From: Sphingobacterium griseoflavum
GTDB taxonomy: Bacteria > Bacteroidota > Bacteroidia > Sphingobacteriales > Sphingobacteriaceae
Length of the DNA: 64,000 bases
Assembly: GCF_014653155.1 (NCBI RefSeq)
Contig: NZ_BNAF01000008.1
Span: 124,001-188,000 of the forward strand
Direction: 5' to 3'
Each line of letters opens with the position of its first letter. Position 1 is the first letter of the stretch. The notes under the pieces are model-generated. The model worked only from the letters and a program-made list of their open reading frames with translations, had not been told where the DNA came from and ran no database searches. The translations under genes were made by a program, and so were the position numbers. This document shows positions 1-8,993 of this stretch, piece after piece.

Positions 1-122
1 CACGCACTTGGGCGGATATAAGTAAGCTGCAGGCTTTGGGGTATGAAAGTAAAACAAACTTACAGGAAGGTGTAAAGAAGTTTGTCGCATGGTTCCAGAC
101 CTGTCGGTTCGACATTACTTAA
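1..122 (+). CDS. NAD-dependent sugar-nucleotide epimerase, C-terminal end (partial)
   Basis: Only the last 39 codons are in the window; the frame is open from base 3 to the TAA at 120-122. The visible peptide carries TWADISKLQALGY followed by LQEGVKKFVAWF. This is the usual tail of extended short-chain dehydrogenases such as UDP-glucuronate 4-epimerase or UDP-glucose 4-epimerase, in which an ADxSKxxxxLGYxPxTxLxEGxxxFxxWF block ends the protein. The catalytic part lies upstream of the window, so the exact substrate cannot be told. The following nucleotidyltransferase genes point to a role in making sugar precursors for surface polysaccharide (inference). Confidence 0.72.
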   Translation, partial: RTWADISKLQALGYESKTNLQEGVKKFVAWFQTCRFDIT

Positions 123-494
123 AAGGTTAGGTTTATCGTTCAGTTAAACAGCGGGAATTTGCGTGCGTTATTTTTTCAATGTTTAACTATGGTTGATCCC
201 GCGCGCGATGGGTATTGGCATGTTTAACAGGTAGATTTAACGCACTTCCATAAATCGAATGTTCTTGTATACTTGTATTCCTCACGGAAATGAACTAGAA
301 CAGGTTATTTTTGTATTAAAAGATTCGACTGCGGTAGCTTTTTTAATAAAGAATATGAAAATTCTGTATATTAGTGGCATAAAAACATCAGCCATTAAAA
401 CGAAAAAGAAGGTTGATAAGCGGAGAGATCTTCAGCTCTTATGAAATGCTGCTTTTAACGTTCAAATATTATTTAAATCTTGATTCAGAAAAAC
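123..494. other. Intergenic region, no supported gene
   Basis: Stretch between the epimerase stop and the first cytidylyltransferase. A 61-codon open frame at 259-444 has no recognisable motif and a composition typical of AT-rich noncoding DNA, so it is not called. No clear promoter of the TTTG/TAnnTTTG type and no strong hairpin was seen. Confidence 0.5.
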
Positions 495-965
495 ATGAAA
501 ATCGGAATTACTTTCTCTGCATTTGATCTCCTACATGCGGGACATATAAAAATGCTCGAAGATGCAAAGGAACAGTGTGATTTTTTGATCTGTGGCTTGC
601 AAACAGATCCCACGTTGGATCGGCCGGAGAAAAATAAGCCTACACAGACCGTTGTGGAGCGCTACATCCAACTGAAAGGTTGTAAATACGTGGACCAGAT
701 AGTTCCCTACGCGACGGAGGAGGATTTGGAGGATATCTTGCGTTCTTTTAAAATTGATGTTCGTATCTTGGGCGACGAATACAAGGAAAAAACCTTTACC
801 GGTCGCCAATATTGCGAGGAAAAAGGAATAGAGCTGTATTTCAACAGTCGCGACCATCGGTTTTCGAGCTCTGGGTTGCGCCGCACCGTAGCAGAAAAGG
901 AGCGAGAAAAAAATGGAACGGTAGTGGCGATGGGCGAAGATGGAAAGAAAAAGTCACGGGGATAG
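495..965 (+). CDS. Cytidylyltransferase family protein (copy 1)
   Basis: Nucleotidyltransferase of the cytidylyltransferase superfamily, related to glycerol-3-phosphate cytidylyltransferase, which transfers a nucleotide to a phosphorylated polyol or sugar. The nucleotide-binding HxGH motif is seen as HAGH at residues 14-17, after the first strand MKIGITFSAFD. A later basic/serine patch, HRFSSSGLRR (about residues 121-130), sits where the family has its second nucleotide-binding motif. The ATG at 495 is chosen over an in-frame TTG at 480 because it begins exactly at the first strand, as in copy 2. The last 20 or so residues are charged and low in complexity and are absent from copy 2. The next gene is a paralogue, roughly two thirds identical by eye, followed by mannose-1-phosphate guanylyltransferase. 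This suggests a role in activated-sugar or polyol supply for envelope polysaccharide. The substrate is unknown. Confidence 0.78.
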   Translation: MKIGITFSAFDLLHAGHIKMLEDAKEQCDFLICGLQTDPTLDRPEKNKPTQTVVERYIQLKGCKYVDQIVPYATEEDLEDILRSFKIDVRILGDEYKEKTFTGRQYCEEKGIELYFNSRDHRFSSSGLRRTVAEKEREKNGTVVAMGEDGKKKSRG

Positions 966-1116
966 TGGAAAAGACGACCCTGCGCGCGAGAGACACCTTT
1001 TTTAATATAAAATAGAGCATGTATGCAACGGATGGTATCACTTAGGGTACACGGGGTGAGCAAATTGCTCCGCTCGCTATGTTCCATCCACGCCAGGTGC
1101 TATTAATAACAAAACG

Positions 1117-1548
1117 ATGAGAATAGGAATTACATTTGGGGTTTTCGACCTGCTCCATGCTGGCCATATCATGATGTTGGAAGAAGCCAAAAGAAACTGC
1201 GACTACTTGATCGTTGGCCTAAATACCGATCCGTCGGAAGTGGACCCAACGAAGAACAAACCCACACAGACTGTTGTAGAACGTTATATACAGCTGGAAG
1301 GCTGCCACTACGTTGATGAAATTATTCCCTATGAAACCGAGCAAGATTTGGCAGATATGCTGCAGGCTCTGCATGTTCAAGTTCGCTTTATAGGGGAGGA
1401 ATACCGTGATAAAGATTTTACCGGACGAAAATACTGTGTGGAAGAGGGTATTGAGATCTACTACAACAAGCGCACACATCGGTTTTCTAGCCATGGTTTG
1501 CGCAAGGTAGTGGCGGATAAGGAAGCGGAAAAGATTTTGAAGGGATAG
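1117..1548 (+). CDS. Cytidylyltransferase family protein (copy 2)
   Basis: Second member of a tandem pair, 143 residues, the usual size for a single-domain cytidylyltransferase. It shows HAGH at residues 14-17, the block KNKPTQTVVERYIQL shared word for word with copy 1, and HRFSSHGLRK near the C-terminus. The likely reaction is CTP (or ATP) plus a phosphorylated alcohol giving a nucleotide-activated product. It starts about 150 bp after copy 1 and is followed 80 bp later by manC on the same strand, so co-transcription is plausible. The strong conservation between the copies outside the catalytic motifs suggests a fairly recent duplication, but each may have its own substrate. Confidence 0.8.
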   Translation: MRIGITFGVFDLLHAGHIMMLEEAKRNCDYLIVGLNTDPSEVDPTKNKPTQTVVERYIQLEGCHYVDEIIPYETEQDLADMLQALHVQVRFIGEEYRDKDFTGRKYCVEEGIEIYYNKRTHRFSSHGLRKVVADKEAEKILKG

Positions 1549-1628
1549 GGATTAATGGTAGGGAGGTGAATGTTTAGCGCGTATGTCGCGTACCAAAACA
1601 TCACCATTATTCATTATACAAATAACAC

Positions 1629-2627
1629 ATGAGTGACATTGTACACGTAATATTGTCGGGTGGCGTGGGGAGCCGCCTGTGGCCATTATCCCGGAAAAGT
1701 AATCCGAAACAGTACCTAAATCTATTTAAGGAGGGATCCTTGTTTGGTATGACGGTACTTCGCAATCGCAGCCTGTGCAATAAAGTTATGGTTGTCGGGA
1801 ATTGCGACAATTACCAATTGAGTAAAGAGGTGCTAGACAGCCAAGGCGTAGAATATGTGGATATCGTCGAGGCAACACCTAGAAATACTGCCGCTGCAAT
1901 TGCCTTTGCTGCTTTTGCCGCTTCGCCGGATGATATCTTGGTCGTAACGCCGTCTGATCACGTAATTGTGGGAGAGGACGATTACAATACGGCTATCAAG
2001 ATGGGGATTGAGAAGGCTAGGGAAGGTTACATCATTACCTTTGGAATCAAGCCTACCCGGCCAGAAACAGGCTATGGTTATATCGAGTATGAGGGCGACA
2101 AGGTGCTTTCCTTTCGCGAGAAGCCGAATCAGGATACAGCGGAAGACTTTATTGAACGGGGCAATTTTCTATGGAACTCCGGGATGTTCTGCTTCCGAGC
2201 GGATACTTTTTTGACCGAGCTGCAGCAATTTGAGCCGAAGGTATATGCCACAGCACTGGCTGCTTGGCAACACCAAAAAGCTGGTCGTCTAGATGAAGCC
2301 CTTTCGAAGAAGATTCCTTCCATCAGTGTGGATTACGCGGTGATGGAGCGATCAAAAAAAATACGTGTCGTCGCGACGCAATTTCAGTGGTCTGACTTGG
2401 GATCTTTTGAGTCGTTGTATGACTACTTACGTTCCACAGGGTACACGGTGGACGAAAATGGAAATATGATCATCGGGTCGGATATATACACGGCCTTTGT
2501 AGGGTTAAAGAACACGATCGTTGTCTATACCGATGATGCGCTGCTGTTTGTGCAGAAGGAAAAATCGCAGGACGTCAAAAAGGTATATAATACTTTGGAA
2601 AAGCATCAGTCCAAATTGATCGATTAG
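1629..2627 (+). CDS. manC: Mannose-1-phosphate guanylyltransferase
   Basis: Makes GDP-mannose from mannose-1-phosphate and GTP in the cytoplasm, for mannose-, fucose- or related sugar-containing polysaccharides. The pyrophosphorylase signature GGVGSRLWPLSR is at residues 11-22, followed by PKQ. Further family marks are TPSDHV near residue 105, ETGYGYIEY near 143, FREKP near 155 and WNSGMF near 185. At 332 residues it is the single-domain form, without the fused phosphomannose-isomerase domain of the long enterobacterial ManC/AlgA type. It follows the cytidylyltransferase pair on the same strand. The family assignment is firm; the final sugar product is not known. Confidence 0.92.
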   Translation: MSDIVHVILSGGVGSRLWPLSRKSNPKQYLNLFKEGSLFGMTVLRNRSLCNKVMVVGNCDNYQLSKEVLDSQGVEYVDIVEATPRNTAAAIAFAAFAASPDDILVVTPSDHVIVGEDDYNTAIKMGIEKAREGYIITFGIKPTRPETGYGYIEYEGDKVLSFREKPNQDTAEDFIERGNFLWNSGMFCFRADTFLTELQQFEPKVYATALAAWQHQKAGRLDEALSKKIPSISVDYAVMERSKKIRVVATQFQWSDLGSFESLYDYLRSTGYTVDENGNMIIGSDIYTAFVGLKNTIVVYTDDALLFVQKEKSQDVKKVYNTLEKHQSKLID

Positions 2628-2729
2628 TTGCGGGCGGGCATGACACGTTCGTCCTGCCACCCGCTCCGCTTACAACGGCTTTTCATTTGCCAAAAGCCTA
2701 AGCTTTCGCTACCGCATCATTTATAAAGT

Positions 2730-3599
2730 ATGTACATTTTACAGAACGAGCACTTGCTTATCGAAATTGCGCCGCAAGGAGCGGAACTCCGATCGCTGGT
2801 TTCTAAACAGGATGGGCGGAACTATATTTGGCAACGTGATGCGTCTTATTGGCCGAAATCTTCGCCGATATTGTTTCCCATTGTTGGCGAACTGAAGCAT
2901 GGCAGCTATGTCTATGACGGGCAATCGTATAGCCTTCCGAAACATGGTTTCGCCCGCGATCGTACTTTTGCTTTGCTCGAGGAAAGACCAAACGAGGTAG
3001 CGTTTGTGCTTACAGCGGACAACGAGTCAAAAGCAATGTATCCGTTTGACTTTCAGCTGATCCTACGCTATGTACTGCAGGAGCGCTCCCTCTTATGCAG
3101 CTATGAATTGCAGAACAAGGGTGATAAAACCATGTATTTTTCGCTCGGGGGGCATCCTGCATTCCAGTTGGATCTTTCGAAAGGAAAGCATATGTCAGAC
3201 TATTATTTGGTATTTCCGAATGACCACGCGCTTACGCGCTATTTTATCAAGAATGGTTTGTTGGATACACAAGCGGAATGGCAGCCTCTGGAAGGTATTC
3301 GTTTGCCACTGTATACGCAGATGTTCGAGAAAGACGCTTGGGTGTTGAAAGATCTTCGTTCCAGCAATGTGCTATTGCAGAATAGACAAGGGGATTACCG
3401 TCTTGATATCCATTTTCCCGGCTTTCCCTATTTTGGCTTGTGGGCGCCAGTAGGTGCTCCATTTATTTGTTTGGAGCCTTGGTGCGGTGTGAACGACGTC
3501 AGCCAACATCATGGCGAACTGTCGCAAAAAGAGGGCATCGTGGCGTTGGACAGTAGTGATCGTTGGAAGCGTAGCTGGTGTGTGAAGGTAGGCATGTAA
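2730..3599 (+). CDS. Aldose 1-epimerase (galactose-mutarotase-like) family protein
   Basis: Beta-sandwich protein of the galactose mutarotase superfamily, the LacX-like branch, 289 residues. Catalytic positions can be read: His72 in PKHGF, His141 in GGHPAF and the acidic Glu248 in CLEPWCG. These proteins interconvert alpha and beta anomers of free or phosphorylated sugars. No signal peptide is seen, so it is cytoplasmic. It lies about 100 bp after manC on the same strand and may be transcribed with it, though its link to nucleotide-sugar synthesis is uncertain. LacX-like members often lack a proven substrate. Confidence 0.85.
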   Translation: MYILQNEHLLIEIAPQGAELRSLVSKQDGRNYIWQRDASYWPKSSPILFPIVGELKHGSYVYDGQSYSLPKHGFARDRTFALLEERPNEVAFVLTADNESKAMYPFDFQLILRYVLQERSLLCSYELQNKGDKTMYFSLGGHPAFQLDLSKGKHMSDYYLVFPNDHALTRYFIKNGLLDTQAEWQPLEGIRLPLYTQMFEKDAWVLKDLRSSNVLLQNRQGDYRLDIHFPGFPYFGLWAPVGAPFICLEPWCGVNDVSQHHGELSQKEGIVALDSSDRWKRSWCVKVGM

Positions 3600-3980
3600 T
3601 TGCTAACTCGGTTTTTCCATACCTTTAAAGCGGCTCTAAAAAGCATGTTTGTGCTTTCTTCCATCCTGGGTAAGATGTTTAAATCGACTGTTTAGGGAAA
3701 AACTGCTGCACTGCGAAATGTTCACCTAGGTATGAACCCTCTATTTTGCATGCGTGACGGGGCCATTTTATTACCATATTTACAACGTTTTAGCCGCTAT
3801 GCTAAAAGGATTTAAATTCCGCTCCGTTTTTTGTTAAACAATTTTTGTTGTAAAAATTATTCCGTTACTTAGCACGGATTTAAAAAGCAACCGATTGCAT
3901 TCTTCTGTAGAATGGAATTATGCAACCCGTTGCAAAGAAACACGTTAACAGGTATTATTCTAATTTTACAAACACACAGT
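3600..3980. other. Upstream region of a SusC/SusD operon
   Basis: About 380 bp without a gene. It begins with a weak 6-bp hairpin (3640-3657) followed by CTT, possibly the end of the upstream transcript. The second half is AT-rich and must carry the promoter of the SusC gene, but no good TTTG-N20-TAnnTTTG match was found (only TATTTTG near 3742). No open frame worth calling was seen. Confidence 0.4.
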
Positions 3981-6900
3981 ATGTGGAAAGCTGACAAACT
4001 TAAATGGTGTGTGGGCAGGGCTTGGGTGATCCCGATGGCTTTGTTCGCAACAAGTTATGGTCAAGTACACGCCCGTCCTAATTCTTCCGTGGAAGTATTG
4101 GATGTGACGGTACATAACCAACAAACTATCCGAGGAACGATTGTTGATGCAACATCAAAACAGCCAATCGTTGGGGTAACGGTAGGCGTAAAGGGTACAA
4201 GCGCGGGCACGCAGACAGATGCGGATGGGCGCTTTTCGTTGCAGGCAAGCAAAGGGCAAGTACTCGTCGTAAGCTTCATAGGCTATCAAGGACAGGAAAT
4301 CACTGTAGGCGACAACACGACGCTGTCGATTTCGCTCGTAAACGCCGACAACCAGCTGGAAGACGTCGTGGTAACAGCATTGGGTATTAAGCGCGAAAAA
4401 AAGTCGTTGGGGTATTCCACGACAACCGTACAGGGCGATGAGTTCACACAATCACGGGACGCAAACCTTGGTAATGCGCTATCGGGTAAGGTCGCCGGCG
4501 TTAGTGTGGCGGGAAATGCTACTGGAGTAGGCGGCAGTAGCCGCGTTGTTATCCGTGGGGCAGCGTCCATGACAGGGAACAACCAACCGTTATATGTGGT
4601 TGATGGGATTCCGCTGAACAACCAAAATCAAGGATCTGCAGGCCAATGGGGCGGTATGGACATGGGCGATGGCATGAATGCCATCAATGCGGATGATATC
4701 GAGAGTATCCAAGTCTTAAAAGGCGCTGCCGCATCGGCATTATATGGTTTTCGCGGTGGTAACGGCGTAATCATGATCACCACAAAGTCTGGAAAGGGAC
4801 AACAAGGCTTGGGAATCGAGGTGAACAACAATTTTACCGTGAACGGCATCTACGACTACCGTGATTTTCAAAGCACTTACGGGCAGGGGCTACAAGGTGT
4901 AAAACCGGGCAGCAGCGAAGCTGCTTTCGACACGTACAACCAAAGTTGGGGAGCTCGTTTGGATGGGAGCAACGCCGTAAACCGCTTGGGAGAAAACTAT
5001 GCTTATTCTCCTGTGGATAATTGGCAAAACTTTTACCGAAACGGATTGACGAACCAAACATCGGTTGCGGTGAGTGGAAGCGATGAAAAATCGACCTTCC
5101 GTCTGGGATTGAATAACATTCACGAAACACCTATTCTTCCTAACTCAAGTTCTAACCAACGTGGGGCCAACTTGAACACGACGTATAAAATTACACCTAA
5201 GGTAACATTAGGTTTGAACGTAAACTATATGTTTGAGTTCGTGAAAAACAGACCGAACCTCTCTGATGGTAACGGCAATACCAATGCAACCCTTCTGTAT
5301 TTGGCGAACGGTTATGACGTTCGTTGGTTGGACGCTGCTGTGGATGCTGCGGGTAAAGAACTGCAACCTGGTAACAGCGTGTTTTTCAACAATCCTTATT
5401 TCTTGCAGTACAATAAGTCAAATAATTCGACTAGAAAGCGTTTGACAGGCGGTTTTAACCTACGCTATGATATCACCGACTGGTTATATGTACAAGGTGC
5501 CGCGACGCGCGATGGCTTCAACTTAGCCTTCAAACAAATCCAACCGAAAGGCGCTGCAGCCGATCCAAATGGTTTCATCAACGAATACAACAAGGAGTTT
5601 GAAGAGACCAATTTCAATTATTTGATCGGCGCAAAGAAGAATGTGGGTGATTTCTCTATTTCTGCAACGGTAGGTGGGAATGCGTTGAAATCCAAGGAAG
5701 AGACTTGGGGTACGGATGGGGGCATTCGTCCGTTCATTGTTGATGGTGTGTATAATACCGGAAACGTGGCGGCAGGCACACGAACCTTCAAGAAAATATT
5801 CGAGGAATATGCGGTAAACTCTGTTTATGGAACGGCTGATTTTGGCTTTCGCGACTTCCTGTTCTTGAACCTGTCTGCGCGTAACGATTGGTATTCGACG
5901 CTCGACCCCGCAAACAATGGCTATGTATATCCAGCGGCGAGTTTGAGTTATGTCTTCAGCGATCACTTAAACCTTCCTGAATGGATCAATATGGGTAAAT
6001 TGCGTTTATCACGCGCGGCAGCTTCCAATGGAACAGATCCTTACCAACGTTTGTTGACTTACCGAACCTTATCTTATGAAATTTTAGAGCGTCCGGTAGG
6101 AACGATAAACAACGAAACTATTCCTAATAGAGACCTGAAACCTGTTCGCATTTCTGAGTGGGAAGCTGGTTTGAACATGGAATTCTTCAACAATCGTTTT
6201 GGTTTGGATTTGGCTGTTTACAAGAAAAATACAACCGACGATATCGTTCGCGTGACGACGAGCTCGGCTTCTGGTTATTCAACGGCCATAAAAAATATTG
6301 GTGAGTTGCAGAATAGAGGTATCGAAGCTTTGGTATATGGCGATATCGTTCGTAAAGAAAACTTCAAATGGAGGGGGTCTATCAATTTCGGATTTAACGA
6401 TAGTGAGGTGCAAAACTTGGGTGGTCAAACCAATCTCATTGTGGAAGGCGGTCAGTCCAACGGCGGGAATGCATCGATCCAACAGATTGTTGGCCTCAAT
6501 TATGGTCAGATTGTGGGCTATAAATACAAGACTGATGCAAACGGTAATCGTATATTCGACAGCAATGGTTTGCCTGTTCGTTCCGATAGAGTAGAGATCC
6601 TCGGTAACGGTGTATATCGCTTTACTGGTGGTTTCCGCAATGATTTTAGCTACAAGAACTTTTCTCTAGGGGCGTTGTTGGATGTTAAACTCGGTGCGAA
6701 GATCTATTCGGGCACGAACTACAATCTTTATGGCACGGGCTTGCACAAAGCAACCTTGGAAGGCCGTGAGGGGGGGATTATCGGGCAAGGTGTGACGGCA
6801 AATGGCGAGGTTAATACGAAATCGATCGACGCGCAAACCTACTGGAAGCATGTCGTGAGCCAAAATATCACGGAGGAATTCGTGTATGATGCTGGGTTTG

Positions 6901-7133
6901 TGAAATTGCGCGAGATATCGTTCGGTTATTCGCTTCCGATATCCATGCTATCGAAGACACCATTTAGAGGCGCATCTTTAGCTTTAGTGGGGCGTAACTT
7001 GTGGACTATCCACAAAAACACACCAAACATTGATCCGGAATCGGCTTATAACAATGGCAACGCGCAAGGTTTGGAGTTGAATGGTAACCCCTACACAAGA
7101 AATGTAGGTTTTAACCTTAATCTGAAATTTTAG
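3981..7133 (+). CDS. SusC/RagA-type TonB-dependent outer-membrane transporter (pair 1)
   Basis: Outer-membrane barrel that imports a glycan or other large nutrient, energised by TonB and lidded by the SusD partner next door. The order is: N-terminal hydrophobic segment (about residues 10-25), a carboxypeptidase-regulatory-like domain (about 49-125, GTIVDATSKQPIVGVTV), a TonB-box-like stretch LEDVVVTALG, the plug (with RGAASMTGNNQPLYVVDGIP) and a long beta-barrel ending in ...FNLNLKF, as expected for insertion by the BAM machinery. The ATG at 3981 (1050 residues) is preferred to one at 3912, which would add 23 residues before the signal-like segment. The SusD gene starts 65 bp later. No glycosidase is adjacent, so the substrate is unknown. 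Confidence 0.93.
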   Translation: MWKADKLKWCVGRAWVIPMALFATSYGQVHARPNSSVEVLDVTVHNQQTIRGTIVDATSKQPIVGVTVGVKGTSAGTQTDADGRFSLQASKGQVLVVSFIGYQGQEITVGDNTTLSISLVNADNQLEDVVVTALGIKREKKSLGYSTTTVQGDEFTQSRDANLGNALSGKVAGVSVAGNATGVGGSSRVVIRGAASMTGNNQPLYVVDGIPLNNQNQGSAGQWGGMDMGDGMNAINADDIESIQVLKGAAASALYGFRGGNGVIMITTKSGKGQQGLGIEVNNNFTVNGIYDYRDFQSTYGQGLQGVKPGSSEAAFDTYNQSWGARLDGSNAVNRLGENYAYSPVDNWQNFYRNGLTNQTSVAVSGSDEKSTFRLGLNNIHETPILPNSSSNQRGANLNTTYKITPKVTLGLNVNYMFEFVKNRPNLSDGNGNTNATLLYLANGYDVRWLDAAVDAAGKELQPGNSVFFNNPYFLQYNKSNNSTRKRLTGGFNLRYDITDWLYVQGAATRDGFNLAFKQIQPKGAAADPNGFINEYNKEFEETNFNYLIGAKKNVGDFSISATVGGNALKSKEETWGTDGGIRPFIVDGVYNTGNVAAGTRTFKKIFEEYAVNSVYGTADFGFRDFLFLNLSARNDWYSTLDPANNGYVYPAASLSYVFSDHLNLPEWINMGKLRLSRAAASNGTDPYQRLLTYRTLSYEILERPVGTINNETIPNRDLKPVRISEWEAGLNMEFFNNRFGLDLAVYKKNTTDDIVRVTTSSASGYSTAIKNIGELQNRGIEALVYGDIVRKENFKWRGSINFGFNDSEVQNLGGQTNLIVEGGQSNGGNASIQQIVGLNYGQIVGYKYKTDANGNRIFDSNGLPVRSDRVEILGNGVYRFTGGFRNDFSYKNFSLGALLDVKLGAKIYSGTNYNLYGTGLHKATLEGREGGIIGQGVTANGEVNTKSIDAQTYWKHVVSQNITEEFVYDAGFVKLREISFGYSLPISMLSKTPFRGASLALVGRNLWTIHKNTPNIDPESAYNNGNAQGLELNGNPYTRNVGFNLNLKF

Positions 7134-7198
7134 AAAGGATGTTTTGGGTCGCGCATGTGGAAACGCGTCGCTTTCCAAACAAAGTAAAATTGAAAAAA

Positions 7199-8761
7199 AT
7201 GAAAAGGAAACTATTATATATCCTCGCTGCCTGTGGCTTAGGCTTTACCGCTTGTAGCGACTTTGGTGATCTAAACGTCGATCCGGAAGTGATCGATGCC
7301 GAAAGAATGGATTTTAAACTGATGTTTACCAATGTGCAACAGTACGCTTATGGAACAGAATATGAAGCGTGGCGTAATGGATTAATCTACATCAGTACGA
7401 TGATCCAGCACACGGCTTCCGTAGAAAGCTATTGGAATGGCGACAAGTATTTATATAACCCAGATTACAATGCCGCTTTTTGGGATAGAATGTATCCCAA
7501 TGGTATTCGCGATGCCGTCGATCTACTGGAAAACTGGAAGGATGATCCGGCCTATGCTACTGAACTGCAGATGGCGCGTATTTTGAAAGTATTTTTGTTT
7601 CATCGCATGACTGATCTGTACGGGGATGTGCCTTATTTCGAAGCAGGGAAAGGATTTCATGAGTTGAACGGCTACCCGAAATATGATACGCAACAAGCGA
7701 TTTATACGGATATGCTGAAGGAATTGCAAGAGTCGGCCGAAAATTTGAAAGACAAGACCTCGATCATTGGTGATGCGGATATCATCTATCGAGGCGATGT
7801 GGTGCTTTGGCAGAAATTTGCGTATTCGTTGATGTTGCGTTTGGGTATGCGCCTGTCGAAGGTCGATCAGACTGAAGCCAGAACTTGGGTAAATGCTGCC
7901 GTTACAGGTGGTCTTTTTGCCAGCAACGCCGAAAGCGCACTTATCAAACATACCGGTGGAGTAACGGCAAACAATAGTGCAGAGCCTTTTGGAAAAGTGT
8001 ATGTACACGAAGATCCAAATGCGTATCGGATGAGCGAGTCATTTATCAACCTGCTAAAAAACACGAAGGATCCGCGGTTGTCGTTTTTGGCTACGGTTGT
8101 AGAAGATCCGCGAATTAAGGTAGATGAGGCTGCATTTTCGAGAGGCGACACCACCGCAAGTAAGCAGATTGGTTTGCCGAACGGTTATGACCAACTTGAA
8201 GGAGCTACAGATATTGATCGATATCCGCTTTACCCAGGTTCGATGAACAGTTACTCGGTGGCCAATCGATACACGTATGCGAAGTTAAATGCCCCAACGT
8301 TCTTGGTGACCTATGCGGAAAACCAGCTCCTGCTCGCAGAAGCTGCACAACGTGGCTGGATCACAGGCTCTGCCAAAAGTTATTACGATGCGGGGGTGAC
8401 AGCCGCTATGAAGCAGTTTACGCAGTTTGATATTGCGGGCATTAGCGATGCTGCAATCCAAGCCTATTTGGTCGCCAATCCTTTTAACGAGGCAACTGCA
8501 TTGCAACAGATCAATACCCAGTACTACATCAATACCTTTTCCGATGAGTACGAATCTTTTGCTAACTGGAGACGTTCAGGGTTTCCCGTGCTAACACCGG
8601 TCAGTTATATTGGGAACGTGACAAATGGCACAATTCCAAGACGCTTCACCTATCCAGTAGCCGAATCCACGGTCAATACAGCAAACTACCAAGAGGCTGT
8701 TGGCCGCTCAAGCAATGGCGACGCTATGACATCCCGCGTATGGTGGGACGTCGCGAACTAA
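7199..8761 (+). CDS. SusD/RagB-like substrate-binding lipoprotein (pair 1)
   Basis: Surface lipoprotein that closes over the SusC barrel and binds the substrate. The ATG at 7199 starts a short lipoprotein signal, MKRKLLYILAACGLGFTAC, with the lipidated Cys at residue 19. A longer frame from 7139 has no signal-like sequence. The body (520 residues) is helix-rich. Its opening CSDFGDLNVDPE, the later FHRMTDLYGDVPYFEA segment and the C-terminal region with ANWRRSGFPVL are typical of the SusD-like/SusD-like_2 group. It is followed by two strong hairpins that separate it from the convergent siderophore receptor. Confidence 0.92.
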   Translation: MKRKLLYILAACGLGFTACSDFGDLNVDPEVIDAERMDFKLMFTNVQQYAYGTEYEAWRNGLIYISTMIQHTASVESYWNGDKYLYNPDYNAAFWDRMYPNGIRDAVDLLENWKDDPAYATELQMARILKVFLFHRMTDLYGDVPYFEAGKGFHELNGYPKYDTQQAIYTDMLKELQESAENLKDKTSIIGDADIIYRGDVVLWQKFAYSLMLRLGMRLSKVDQTEARTWVNAAVTGGLFASNAESALIKHTGGVTANNSAEPFGKVYVHEDPNAYRMSESFINLLKNTKDPRLSFLATVVEDPRIKVDEAAFSRGDTTASKQIGLPNGYDQLEGATDIDRYPLYPGSMNSYSVANRYTYAKLNAPTFLVTYAENQLLLAEAAQRGWITGSAKSYYDAGVTAAMKQFTQFDIAGISDAAIQAYLVANPFNEATALQQINTQYYINTFSDEYESFANWRRSGFPVLTPVSYIGNVTNGTIPRRFTYPVAESTVNTANYQEAVGRSSNGDAMTSRVWWDVAN

Positions 8762-8813
8762 GGTAGAAACGCTAAACACGGAACGTTCATTAAAATCTGT
8801 GTTCCGTACAAAT

Positions 8814-8847
8814 AAAAGGGGATTAACCGAGTCGGTAATCCCCTTTT
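8814..8847. terminator. Intrinsic terminator hairpin after SusC/SusD pair 1
   Basis: Arms AAAAGGGGATT and AATCCCCTTTT with an inner ACCGA/TCGGT stem and one bulged base; the right arm ends in TTTT. It lies about 50 bp after the SusD stop. The A-run and T-run on both sides make it potentially active in both directions. Confidence 0.8.
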
Positions 8848-8880
8848 AGCTATTTGTAAGCACGGTTGATTGGAAAAGTG

Positions 8881-8914
8881 AAAGGCCTAACAGCTTACTT
8901 GCTGTTAGGCCTTT
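8881..8914. terminator. Second intrinsic terminator hairpin, between convergent genes
   Basis: Perfect 14-bp arms AAAGGCCTAACAGC and GCTGTTAGGCCTTT around a 6-base loop. It lies 80 bp before the stop of the minus-strand receptor gene. Read on the minus strand it ends in a T-rich tract after the GGCC stem, so it may serve that gene while the hairpin at 8814 serves the SusD gene. Confidence 0.78.
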
Positions 8915-8993
8915 GCTCTACCTATCTATTTGCTGCGATGAAGCAGCATGCGGCAGAGTTGTTGCGGTTGTTGTTCGATAACCGTGGTTCGGA

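Noticed and set aside
259..444. 61-codon open frame before the cytidylyltransferase genes
   Set aside because: No motif, no promoter or start context, composition of AT-rich noncoding DNA.
3640..3657. Hairpin AAAGCA/TGCTTT after the aldose-epimerase gene as a terminator
   Set aside because: Only 6 bp and AT-rich; could occur by chance, so not listed as a terminator.
5523..5966. 147-codon antisense frame inside the first SusC gene
   Set aside because: Antisense shadow of a strongly conserved coding region; similar shadows occur under all long genes here.
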